Under the pieces are notes generated by a model. That model was not told where the DNA came from. It saw only the letters and a list, made by a program, of their open reading frames with translations, and made no database searches. Shown here in pieces: positions 1 through 5,458 of a stretch of DNA of 18,967 bases (positions within the stretch are counted from its first letter, which is position 1; the number at the start of each line of letters is the position of its first letter). Source of the DNA: Acholeplasmataceae bacterium (GTDB lineage Bacteria > Bacillota_I > Bacilli_A > Acholeplasmatales > Acholeplasmataceae); the NCBI GenBank assembly GCA_012520715.1, contig JAAYNT010000122.1:1-18967 (forward strand), in the 5' to 3' direction. The position numbers and the translations under genes are program-made.

Positions 1-127
1 AAACAAATACTTCATCTTGGATATTGTTTTCTTTTAACTCACGAACAAATGCTTCTTTAATTAAAGCACTTTTACTAGACATACATCCAGTTCCACCGCA
101 AATTACAATTTGATTACGATATGCCAT
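1..127 (-). CDS. NuoF/HydB-like NADH-binding flavoprotein subunit, N-terminal fragment (runs off the left edge)
   Basis: Only the first 42 codons are inside the window. They begin with ATG at 127 and read MAYRNQIVICGGTGCMSSKS, then a helical stretch. A short beta strand ending in CGGTGC is typical of the thioredoxin-like ferredoxin domain that precedes the NADH/FMN-binding core in HydB-type subunits of NAD(P)H-linked [FeFe] hydrogenases and in long NuoF proteins. The SD AAAGGAGG lies inside the last codons of the upstream gene, whose stop codon is one base before this ATG, so the two are translationally linked. With the nuoE-like and small ferredoxin-fold genes upstream this is the usual hydC-hydD-hydB order, and a HydA hydrogenase subunit might follow outside the window. 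The NADH/FMN part cannot be seen, so a formate-dehydrogenase-type NuoF is not excluded. Confidence 0.8.
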   Translation of the reverse strand, partial: MAYRNQIVICGGTGCMSSKSALIKEAFVRELKENNIQDEVFV

Positions 128-128
128 G

Positions 129-500
129 TTATTTGCCTCCTTTCACTTCAACTAAAAGGTCTTTTATAATTTCACCGCGTAAGATGTGTGATTCGATAAT
201 TTTATCAACATCACTTAAAGTTACATTGCCATAAATAGTTGTTTTATCTTTTTCTTCTATTTCAACAACTGGATCAATATCTTCATATTCTGATCCTGGA
301 CCTTGAACGATGGCACAATCAAAAATTAATTTTTCATTTAATTTTAAAATAAATGCATCTAACAAAGCTTTTGCTCCAGCGTCTATTCCTTTTTCTCCCA
401 TTTGCACGATAATATAAAGTCTTTTAAAACCTTGACGCATCGCTAATTTTGGAGTTTCAGCGGCTTTAATTTTCTCTAAATCTTTACGTGTTTTAATCAT
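129..500 (-). CDS. Small ferredoxin-fold subunit (HydD-like) lacking the cluster cysteines
   Basis: This 123-residue protein has the layout of the roughly 120-aa (2Fe-2S) ferredoxin-domain proteins encoded between nuoE-like and nuoF-like genes in bacterial hydrogenase operons: a charged N-terminal helix, a strand near 27-33, a helix starting GIDAGAKALLDAF, and the tail with PVVEI and YGNV. Family members normally have Cys just before the GIAAGA-type helix and a GCxGxC-type motif before the PxVEV strand. Here the first position is Lys (MGEKGIDAGA, about 34-43) and the second reads QGPGSEYEDIDP (about 66-77), with no Cys. The only cysteine, near residue 62 (DCAIV), is not at a ligand position. 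The fold seems kept while the 2Fe-2S site is lost, so a structural or assembly role is inferred. The start overlaps the upstream stop (ATGA) and is preceded by GGTGA. The HydD assignment rests on position and residual pattern. Confidence 0.7.
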   Translation of the reverse strand: MIKTRKDLEKIKAAETPKLAMRQGFKRLYIIVQMGEKGIDAGAKALLDAFILKLNEKLIFDCAIVQGPGSEYEDIDPVVEIEEKDKTTIYGNVTLSDVDKIIESHILRGEIIKDLLVEVKGGK

Positions 501-997
501 TTTTCTTCACCACTTTCAAGTTTGTAAATCTTTTTAATTTCATCAACCATTTGACGTGGTGTCGCAATTCCGTAAACATCTTCGCCAACGACGAAAACTG
601 GAGCTAGTCCACACGCTCCAATACAACGGGTTGCCTCTAGTGTAAACAAACCATCACTAGTTGTCTGGCCAGCTTTAATACCTAATTCACGCTCGGCAGC
701 ATCTAGTATTTGTTGACTACCTTTAACGTAACAAGCTGTACCTAAACAAATACCAATAATGTATTTGCCTTTTGGTAGAAGTGAGAAACGTGAATAAAAA
801 GTAACAATACCATTAAGTTTTGATACACTTACACCTAATTCCTCACTGATTATTTTTTGAACTTCAATTGGAATACAACCAAAAATCTCTTGTGCATCAT
901 GCAGAGCTGGCATAATTGGACCTGGTTTTTGTTTGTGGTAATTGATTTTAGTTCGCAGCAAATCAAACTGCTCTTGGCTAAATTTCAATTCTTTCAT
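497..997 (-). CDS. NuoE/HydC-like [2Fe-2S] subunit of a NADH-linked hydrogenase or dehydrogenase
   Basis: This is a thioredoxin-like 2Fe-2S protein of the NuoE/HydC family, which relays electrons beside the NADH/FMN subunit. Counting 166 residues from the ATG at 997, the four ligands are C84 and C89 (ICLGTAC) and C125 and C129 (RCIGAC), the family's C-x4-C and C-x3-C pattern. The helical N-terminal domain with GVSVSKLNGIVTFYSRF is also characteristic. Length matches the family (about 160). An in-frame ATG at 1036 would add 13 residues, but it has no SD, and the AAAGGAGGG that should serve this gene would then fall inside the coding region. I therefore choose 997, although the SD lies 28 nt upstream across a hairpin (separate entry). 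It is the first gene of the unit, and its stop overlaps the next start by ATGA. Confidence 0.88.
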   Translation of the reverse strand: MKELKFSQEQFDLLRTKINYHKQKPGPIMPALHDAQEIFGCIPIEVQKIISEELGVSVSKLNGIVTFYSRFSLLPKGKYIIGICLGTACYVKGSQQILDAAERELGIKAGQTTSDGLFTLEATRCIGACGLAPVFVVGEDVYGIATPRQMVDEIKKIYKLESGEEK

Positions 998-1033
998 AGG
1001 TCTTGTGCAGTATAAAAACCTGCACCCTCCTTT
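998..1033 (-). promoter_or_regulatory. SD separated from the nuoE-like start by a hairpin
   Basis: On the minus strand AAAGGAGGG (1033-1025) is followed by the inverted repeat GTGCAG (1025-1020) / CTGCAC (1010-1005) with a 9-nt AT-rich loop, then AAGACCT and ATG at 997. The linear distance from GGAGG to ATG is 28 nt, too long for normal initiation. If the 6-bp stem forms, the distance shortens to about 7 nt, which is optimal. Initiation may therefore depend on hairpin folding. The stem could also be a protein-binding dyad. Confidence 0.55.
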
Positions 1034-1036
1034 CAT

Positions 1037-1145
1037 ATTAAATTGTAGATAATTCTTGAATAGGTAATTTCTAATACTATTTTATGGTGTTTTAGGCAAA
1101 ATTGTAAGTTTATTTATAATAAAAGCGTTTTACTTTATTAATAAG
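1037..1145 (-). promoter_or_regulatory. Leader and promoter region of the nuoE-like operon (promoter not clearly resolved)
   Basis: This AT-rich gap carries no gene. Transcription of the nuoE-like operon should start here, because the neighbouring unit ends at a terminator directly upstream. The least bad match on the minus strand is TTGCCT, 17 nt, TATTAG, which is weak. TAAAAT and TATAAA hexamers also occur. I see no clear Rex-type TTGTGA/TCACAA dyad, although such redox control would be expected for this operon type. Confidence 0.3.
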
Positions 1146-1189
1146 ATAAATAAAAGCGGAATTAATGGTATTTTCCCTTAATTCCGCTT
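1146..1189 (-). terminator. Rho-independent terminator after the membrane-anchored hypothetical gene
   Basis: AAGCGGAATTAA (1154-1165) pairs perfectly over 12 bp with TTAATTCCGCTT (1178-1189) around a 12-nt loop. On the minus strand it is followed by TTTTATTTAT. It lies 5 bases past the stop codon at 1195 and closes the two-gene unit, insulating the nuoE-like operon. The opposite side (cttcgttttta) is also T-rich, but no plus-strand gene needs it. Confidence 0.85.
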
Positions 1190-1194
1190 CGTTT

Positions 1195-1662
1195 TTATTT
1201 AATTGTTTTTATAAAATCATCTATTTCAACTTCTCTTACTACTTTGAAGTTGTCATATAAGATGTCTTCATGTGTAATAAATACAACCTCATTTTCATTA
1301 ATAGCTCTTTTAACTCTTGTTAGTCCAGGATATAAAATTAAGATTTTAAAAGGTGGACCAGAGTAATTATATTTTATTAAGAGTGGTCTTTTATCGCGGT
1401 TTGTATCTATTTGCATCATCTTGTGTGAGTTAATTGTTAGATATTCATTGTTTTTCATCACTTTGAAAAAGATTTGATATTGTCTTTCGCCAATAATCAA
1501 ATAATAATAGTGTCCTTCTTTTTCTAAAGTTCCGTGTTCTTTTAGCTTTTCAATAATCTTTTTTTTACGTTTGTAATACATTAATTTTTCAAAGAAAAAT
1601 AAAAGTATTAAAAGTAAAAATAAAACTCCTGCAATAATTGCAAGTATTAAAGTTCTAGTCAT
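1195..1662 (-). CDS. Hypothetical protein with an N-terminal membrane anchor
   Basis: I do not recognise the family of this 155-residue protein. Residues 4-25 form a strongly hydrophobic segment (LILAIIAGVLFLLLILLFFF), followed by a basic patch (YYKRKKK) that should leave the rest in the cytoplasm. The remaining 125 residues alternate short strands and charged turns (YYYLIIGERQYQIFFKV, EYLTINSHKMM, FKILILYPG, NEVVFITHEDILYDNF). This suggests a compact alpha/beta domain, perhaps nuclease- or NERD-like in outline, but I find no catalytic motif I would defend. Its ATG overlaps the stop of the preceding small gene (ATGA), so the two are probably translationally coupled, and a strong terminator follows at once. 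Function unknown; an anchored soluble domain acting with the 71-residue partner is inference from context. Confidence 0.75.
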   Translation of the reverse strand: MTRTLILAIIAGVLFLLLILLFFFEKLMYYKRKKKIIEKLKEHGTLEKEGHYYYLIIGERQYQIFFKVMKNNEYLTINSHKMMQIDTNRDKRPLLIKYNYSGPPFKILILYPGLTRVKRAINENEVVFITHEDILYDNFKVVREVEIDDFIKTIK

Positions 1663-1874
1663 TTTAATCTAAACTTCTTTTCGTTTTCCATTTCAAAAAG
1701 TTCTTTAGTTTTTTTAAGTTCTGCTTGGATTGATTTAAAAATTTGATCAACTTCATCCATTGTAAACTCATAATTAGAAGTGTTAGATAAATTACCTAAA
1801 ACTCTAATTTGTTCAATAATACGGTTAGTTCTGTTTTCTGCAATTCTTTTAAATTTTTCTGATTTAGTTTCCAT
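1659..1874 (-). CDS. Small conserved-type helical hypothetical protein (71 aa)
   Basis: The sequence KFKRIAENRTNRIIEQIRVLG, then NLSNTSNYEFTMDEVDQIF and a Lys/Glu-rich helix, resembles a widespread small uncharacterised Firmicutes protein of about 60-75 residues that starts with the same R-x-A-x-x-R-x-N-x-I pattern. It has no cysteines, no membrane segment and no enzymatic motif. It is predicted to be two amphipathic helices linked by an NSNYEFT turn, which suits a protein- or RNA-binding role, but the function is unknown. The ATG at 1874 has a good SD (AAAGGAGA, 8-nt spacing) and follows an extended -10 promoter. The start of the membrane-anchored gene overlaps its stop codon, so the two are expressed together. 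Confidence 0.75.
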   Translation of the reverse strand: METKSEKFKRIAENRTNRIIEQIRVLGNLSNTSNYEFTMDEVDQIFKSIQAELKKTKELFEMENEKKFRLK

Positions 1875-1916
1875 TTTAAAAATCTCCTTTATATTTTGTT
1901 TGTATAGCTATATAAA

Positions 1917-1944
1917 TTGTGTTAAAATTATATCATCATAATAA
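1917..1944 (+). promoter_or_regulatory. Probable promoter of the tRNA-Lys gene
   Basis: TTGTGT (1917-1922) is followed after 16 nt by TAATAA (1939-1944); CATAAT (1937-1942) is an alternative -10. Either places the start a few bases before the tRNA at 1953. The element interlocks with the leftward TGATATAAT at 1927-1935. Confidence is limited because both hexamers are imperfect. Confidence 0.4.
1927..1935 (-). promoter_or_regulatory. Extended -10 promoter for the 71-aa gene unit
   Basis: The minus strand reads TGATATAAT (1935-1927), a perfect TATAAT with the TGn extension. No recognisable -35 lies 16-18 nt upstream, as expected for an extended -10 promoter. The inferred transcript start near 1919 gives a leader of about 45 nt to the ATG at 1874. 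It points away from the tRNA promoter, and the two overlap. Confidence 0.6.
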
Positions 1945-1952
1945 ATTGAGTG

Positions 1953-2029
1953 GTCCCCTTAGCTCAGTTGGTTAGAGCACCAGACTCTTAATCTGGGTGC
2001 CCTGGGTTCGAGTCCCAGAGGGGATACCA
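1953..2029 (+). tRNA. tRNA-Lys (anticodon CTT), CCA encoded
   Basis: The full cloverleaf can be drawn. Acceptor stem GTCCCCT/AGGGGAT (1953-1959 and 2019-2025, with a G-U first pair), T8 A9, D stem GCTC/GAGC (1962-1965 and 1975-1978), anticodon stem CCAGA/TCTGG (1980-1984 and 1992-1996) with loop CTCTTAA giving anticodon CTT at 1987-1989, a 5-nt variable loop, T stem CTGGG/CCCAG with loop TTCGAGT, discriminator A2026 and encoded CCA (2027-2029). It decodes AAG; a TTT-anticodon isoacceptor for AAA would be elsewhere. It is one of only two plus-strand genes here, with its own promoter and terminator. Confidence 0.97.
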
Positions 2030-2041
2030 AATTTGTATCAT

Positions 2042-2068
2042 AAGAGATGCTTAGTCATCTCTTTTTTT
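2042..2068 (+). terminator. Rho-independent terminator of tRNA-Lys
   Basis: AAGAGATG (2042-2049) pairs with CATCTCTT (2056-2063) around a 6-nt loop and is followed by seven T residues (2062-2068). It starts 13 nt after the tRNA CCA. Its T tract touches the stop codon of the convergent gene at 2067. Read leftward, the same hairpin lacks a T run, so it does not obviously terminate the opposing operon. Confidence 0.85.
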
Positions 2069-2504
2069 ATACTACTTCCATTAAGATGTTAGTAAGCTTT
2101 GTAAATAGTTTTTCATCTTCTTCTGAAAACCTGTTATATTCATATGAGTCAAGATCAAAAACACCAATAATTTCGCCGTCTTTAAAAAGAGGAATTACTA
2201 ATTCACTATTAGTTCCACTGTCACATGCAATGTGACCAGGGAACTTATGAACATCTGGAACAATTGTTGCTTTTTTGGTTGTAAAGGTATGTCCGCAAAC
2301 ACCTTTATCAAAGTCGATGGTTTGACATGCAACATTACCATTAAATGGTCCTAAATATAAGTTTTTGCCGTTACTAAAGTAAAATCCCGCCCAACTAATA
2401 TTTTCAAATTCATTAAAAACAAAACTTGAAAAGTTTGAATAATTGGAAATTGGATGATACTCTTTTTTAAGTAATTCTTTTAGTTGTTTTTCATATATAG
2501 TCAT
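2067..2504 (-). CDS. msrC: Free methionine-(R)-sulfoxide reductase (fRMsr), GAF-domain type
   Basis: The enzyme reduces free L-methionine-(R)-sulfoxide to methionine in the cytosol, using thioredoxin-regenerated cysteines, and so protects the free methionine pool from oxidation. The 145-residue protein is a single GAF domain of normal length with the family's blocks WAGFYF (38-43), LGPFNGNVAC (51-60), GVCGHTF (68-74) and HIACDSGTNSELVIPL (91-106), then GVFDLDS. The three redox cysteines are C60, C70 and C94. Their spacing of 10 and 24 matches C84/C94/C118 of the E. coli enzyme. A clear SD (AAGGAAGG, 5 nt) precedes the ATG. It is the last gene of the eleven-gene minus-strand unit, 11 nt after the peptidase-like gene, and converges on tRNA-Lys. 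Confidence 0.93.
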   Translation of the reverse strand: MTIYEKQLKELLKKEYHPISNYSNFSSFVFNEFENISWAGFYFSNGKNLYLGPFNGNVACQTIDFDKGVCGHTFTTKKATIVPDVHKFPGHIACDSGTNSELVIPLFKDGEIIGVFDLDSYEYNRFSEEDEKLFTKLTNILMEVV

Positions 2505-2515
2505 TTTGACCTTCC

Positions 2516-3163
2516 TTAAATGTTATGTTTTCTGGAACCATTAATTAAGATAATTCTACTCCCGTCTTTAATTAATGCTCCTGCATCAGGAATAGTGTAA
2601 TAATCTCTTGGAATAATTTGGTTAATCTTTTTAAGTGAGCGGTTTTGTTTCCATCTTCTATCACCATAATGTACTTCGACACCAAAATCATTAATTATTT
2701 TTAAGCCTGGATAAATATTAAACTTTTTATAATCTCTATCTGGTGATAGATGATAAGTTTGAAACTGAACTACAGCTCCTGCACTAATACCTAACATAAC
2801 CCCTTTAAAGTTTTCAAGATCTGATAAGATATTAAATTCTTCTAATCTTTCAAATAACTTATCAGGTAGTCCTCCTGTTAGATAAATTAAGTCGGCTTGT
2901 TTAATTTTTTTAACCGCAATTTCATGATTATCATTATAATAATCTAACCAAGTAATATCTTTTTCCTCGATATCATATGGAATAAATTGGTCTATTAACT
3001 TATTATAACGATCTCCACCTGGACGATAATTATCATAATCATAATCAGGATAAAAAGACCAAGGGATAACTAATACTTTCATTCCTTTTTTAATATATTT
3101 TTTAAAATATAAATATAAGTATGGATTATCAATATAACTTCTACTTAATAAAATATTAACCAT
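2516..3163 (-). CDS. Peptidase S51 (PepE)-like, class I glutamine-amidotransferase-fold protein
   Basis: The fold is that of the S51 / dipeptidase E group. LIYLTGGLPDKLFE (92-105) matches the conserved Gly-Gly turn, and GISAGAVV (125-132) is the nucleophile elbow with Ser127 as probable nucleophile. A His (H165 in VEVHYGDRR) is available for the triad. The length of 215 residues matches the family, but the N-terminal half is poorly conserved and the third catalytic residue is not evident. It could be an alpha-aspartyl dipeptidase (PepE), a cyanophycinase-like peptidase, or an uncharacterised amidotransferase-fold hydrolase. It has no signal peptide, so it is cytosolic. Its start overlaps the end of queH by 8 nt and the sulfoxide reductase gene follows within 11 nt. 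Specificity is not assigned. Confidence 0.72.
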   Translation of the reverse strand: MVNILLSRSYIDNPYLYLYFKKYIKKGMKVLVIPWSFYPDYDYDNYRPGGDRYNKLIDQFIPYDIEEKDITWLDYYNDNHEIAVKKIKQADLIYLTGGLPDKLFERLEEFNILSDLENFKGVMLGISAGAVVQFQTYHLSPDRDYKKFNIYPGLKIINDFGVEVHYGDRRWKQNRSLKKINQIIPRDYYTIPDAGALIKDGSRIILINGSRKHNI

Positions 3164-3734
3164 TAGCTTTTTCTTCCTTTCTTAGTTCTTTATTAATGTC
3201 AAAAGTCAGTTTATCTTCAAATGAAGATAGACACCCACAATACTTTTGACGATATAAACCTAACTCTTTTGCTTCCGCTTGTCCTTCGCGGAAGTGTGGT
3301 CTAAAGTCATAATATACAAATGGTATGTTGTATTGTTTGCTAAAGCTATTAGCAATCTTAATAATTAACTCATGTTGTTGGTAAGGACTAACTAATAGGC
3401 TAGTAGTTACTCCTTTGTATTGATTATTACTTGCATATTTAAAAGCTTTTTCAAACCTAATTGTATAGCACTTCTTACATCTTGTTGGAACATCTACATA
3501 TTCAAGCCATAAATCTTCAAAATATTCTTCATCTACTATTAAATTAAAATCTCTAATATCTGCAAGTTTTTTAGCATTTTCTAATCTTTTACTATATTCA
3601 CTTGCTGGGTGAATATTTGGATTGTGAAAAAATCCATCAAACTGGATTTTTTGTTCTTGCAAAAATTTAGTTGGATAAACTGCACACGGTCCACAACACA
3701 CGTGCAGTAATAATTTATCTTTATTTGTAGACAT
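3156..3734 (-). CDS. queH: Epoxyqueuosine reductase QueH
   Basis: QueH carries out the last step of queuosine synthesis, reducing epoxyqueuosine to queuosine at the wobble position of GUN-decoding tRNAs. It is the non-cobalamin alternative to QueG. The 192-residue protein has all the diagnostic blocks: LLLHVCCGPCAVYP with C13, C14 and C17, the NPNIHPASEY loop, TRCKKCYTIRFEKA with C86 and C89, TSLLVSPYQQHE, and the C-terminal YRQKYCGCLSS with C166 and C168. These cysteines bind the iron-sulfur cluster and mononuclear iron described for the family. Its start overlaps the end of the preceding membrane-protein gene by 14 nt, and its end overlaps the peptidase-like gene. No other queuosine gene is in the window, so the precursor is made or salvaged elsewhere. 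Confidence 0.95.
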   Translation of the reverse strand: MSTNKDKLLLHVCCGPCAVYPTKFLQEQKIQFDGFFHNPNIHPASEYSKRLENAKKLADIRDFNLIVDEEYFEDLWLEYVDVPTRCKKCYTIRFEKAFKYASNNQYKGVTTSLLVSPYQQHELIIKIANSFSKQYNIPFVYYDFRPHFREGQAEAKELGLYRQKYCGCLSSFEDKLTFDINKELRKEEKANG

Positions 3735-4182
3735 AATTTCCTCTTTTAGCTTTTTTAGAATAATAGTTTTTATAACTATGTAGTCTAGATAATTTAATTC
3801 TTCTGGCGTATGAATCTTTTACGCCTTGATCATCTTTAAAACCTCTTTCTTTAAAATTAGCTATTGCTTCTTTTAAAGCCTGGTCATTTGATCTATCTCT
3901 AAATAAATATCTTTGAATAAAAAATGCTACTAATACTACAATTGGAATTAGTGGTGTAAATGGGCCAAGCCAAAACAGTGCTACTGCTGAGCCGATTGCA
4001 ACAAGCGATGGTATATTAAATAATATCCCAATACCGATAAAGATATAAGCCCAGCCAGCAAAGATCATTAACGATAAAAACAGCGCTAATATACCGCGTC
4101 TTGTTTTCATCGTTTTTACTGTTTCCCATAACAACTTAAAAAGATTAATAAAAAATCTAATTAATCTTTTAAAAATATTCAT
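3721..4182 (-). CDS. Hypothetical membrane protein with two hydrophobic segments
   Basis: I do not recognise this 153-residue protein. It starts with an amphipathic basic stretch (MNIFKRLIRFFINLFKLLW) and RR at 28-29, followed by two hydrophobic segments at about 31-57 (LALFLSLMIFAGWAYIFIGIGILF) and 59-92, the latter with a PFTPLIPIV kink. The tail of about 60 residues is hydrophilic and very basic (KERGFKDDQGVKDSYARRIKLSR and KKAKR). The positive-inside rule puts both ends in the cytoplasm with a hairpin in the membrane. The basic tail could bind nucleic acid or acidic lipids, but nothing specific can be claimed. Its ATG shares one base with the upstream stop (TAATG), and its end overlaps queH by 14 nt, so it is translated as part of the operon. 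Confidence 0.72.
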   Translation of the reverse strand: MNIFKRLIRFFINLFKLLWETVKTMKTRRGILALFLSLMIFAGWAYIFIGIGILFNIPSLVAIGSAVALFWLGPFTPLIPIVVLVAFFIQRYLFRDRSNDQALKEAIANFKERGFKDDQGVKDSYARRIKLSRLHSYKNYYSKKAKRGNYVYK

Positions 4183-4379
4183 TATTTTTTAGTCACCAAC
4201 GGAGTTAAAATGTTTTGGTAAAGAGCTTCTGGATACGGATAAGCTTCTTCTCTAAATCTTTTAAATAAAACGTAAATTAATCCTCTTTCTTGATCAATAC
4301 GTGTTACAACACCTGGTTCTTTTTCATTAGCAACTTTAATTCTTTCGCCAATTAGATAATCATCTTCAGTTCTTGTCAT
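4182..4379 (-). CDS. Small beta-barrel-like hypothetical protein (65 aa)
   Basis: The product MTRTEDDYLIGERIKVANEK then PGVVTRID, GLIYVLFKRF and YPYPEALYQNIL has the rhythm of a small five-stranded SH3/Tudor-like barrel: a glycine turn, V-V-T strand, charged turn, hydrophobic strand, ending in a YPYPEAL motif. Such mini-barrels often bind nucleic acid or a protein partner, but there is no catalytic residue and I cannot assign a family. An upstream GTG at 4388 would add three residues. That GTG is part of the SD GAGGTGA (4391-4385), which sits 5 nt from the ATG at 4379, so 4379 is the start. A 17-nt gap separates it from the HEPN-like gene upstream, and its stop overlaps the membrane-protein start. 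Confidence 0.65.
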   Translation of the reverse strand: MTRTEDDYLIGERIKVANEKEPGVVTRIDQERGLIYVLFKRFREEAYPYPEALYQNILTPLVTKK

Positions 4380-4396
4380 ATCTTTCACCTCTTTTT

Positions 4397-5458
4397 CTAT
4401 TTACTATTATAACGCTTTAAGATACTTCCAAGGAGGTATATGCGTTGTTCATCTTTTTCTTCTTTTAAAATACTAAGTATTTTTTGGCTTGAATTTGTAT
4501 CCATAATTTTTCTTAACTCAGATAAATCTGAATTAAAAAATGGATGCTTACTATCATGTAAGTTTTTAAGTAGTGGTACTACTTGTTTTTCTTTTGGTTT
4601 TACATCTTTATAAAACTCTCTTAATAAATAAGGTAGTTTAATTCGCCTTATTGGGCGGTATTGACCTGTTATATCAAGAGCAATTTCTAATATCTTTTGG
4701 AGTTGAAATTTAGTAATGTAATCAACTAAATTTCTAATCTCAGGATCACTAGACTCCCAGTTTAGTAATACTTTTAATAAATCTAAGCGCCAAATGATGC
4801 GGTGCTGAGATTTATTATTAGCAGTTAGGTGTTTTAATACTTCTGCAATCGATTCGTTTAAATGAAGTCTTATATCTTCTCCGTCTAAATATTTTCTTTC
4901 AAGTTTTAATATTACTTCAACAATATTTTTAGAATATGGATTATCTAAAAATATCTCAACTTGTTCAATTATGTTATCTGCTTCAATATGATAGGCGTTA
5001 ATTAGTTTATATAAATTAACTTCTTTTGTTAAAAGTAGTTCACTTTTATTAGTTTTATTATCGATAACATAACTTGAATATTTAATTTTATCGATTTTAA
5101 TATTTTTAGTATCTAGAATACAAAAACCAGTTCTATTATTAGAATATATTCGTGAAGTAGGATGTCCTACGACATCATTACGAATAAATTTTAATTCGTG
5201 TAATCTATCATTTTGGTTAATGTTAATTAAATATTTATTTTCTGTAACTGCCTTAACAAAATCATACAAGGCATCAACACCAACAAAAAGAGTTTGTAAT
5301 AACCCATAAATGTTTAATAGGATTTCATCATGGTTATTAGTATTAATTGTTAAGTAGTGATTAGTAATTAGTTTAACTTGGTCTAAGACATGAAGAGATC
5401 CTTTAATATACATATTTTCTAATACTTTATGGTGATTTCTTAGTTTATTTGTCATCAT
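4397..5458 (-). CDS. HEPN-like domain protein of unknown function
   Basis: The N-terminal 110 residues of this 353-aa protein look like a HEPN four-helix domain. A helix near 45-70 (EILLNIYGLLQTLFVGVDAL) is followed by LHELKFIRNDVVGHPTSR (87-103), which contains R93-N94-x4-H99. This matches the R-[polar]-x4-H signature of HEPN ribonucleases. The region 110-160 is strand-rich, and the C-terminal 200 residues are helical and charged (LERKYLDGEDIRLHLNE, RRIKLPYLLREFYKD), without a motif I know. HEPN domains with this signature often act as RNases in toxin-antitoxin or defence systems, but non-nuclease HEPN proteins exist, so activity is inference. It starts inside the last 14 nt of the GGDEF/EAL-like gene with a poor SD, with two ATGs in tandem (5458, 5455). 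This implies translational coupling to that gene. Confidence 0.6.
   Translation of the reverse strand: MMTNKLRNHHKVLENMYIKGSLHVLDQVKLITNHYLTINTNNHDEILLNIYGLLQTLFVGVDALYDFVKAVTENKYLININQNDRLHELKFIRNDVVGHPTSRIYSNNRTGFCILDTKNIKIDKIKYSSYVIDNKTNKSELLLTKEVNLYKLINAYHIEADNIIEQVEIFLDNPYSKNIVEVILKLERKYLDGEDIRLHLNESIAEVLKHLTANNKSQHRIIWRLDLLKVLLNWESSDPEIRNLVDYITKFQLQKILEIALDITGQYRPIRRIKLPYLLREFYKDVKPKEKQVVPLLKNLHDSKHPFFNSDLSELRKIMDTNSSQKILSILKEEKDEQRIYLLGSILKRYNSK

Noticed and set aside
497..1036. Use of the upstream ATG at 1036 as the nuoE-like start
   Set aside because: No SD precedes it. The strong SD lies inside the extra 13 codons, and the extra residues (KGGCRFLYCTRP) do not resemble NuoE N-termini.
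1905..1916. Palindrome TATAGCTATA near the 71-aa gene promoter as an operator
   Set aside because: It is short and AT-rich, of a kind expected often by chance in this composition, and not aligned with a promoter element.
2067..2504. Generic GAF-domain signalling protein
   Set aside because: All three redox cysteines with exact fRMsr spacing are present, which identifies the enzyme.
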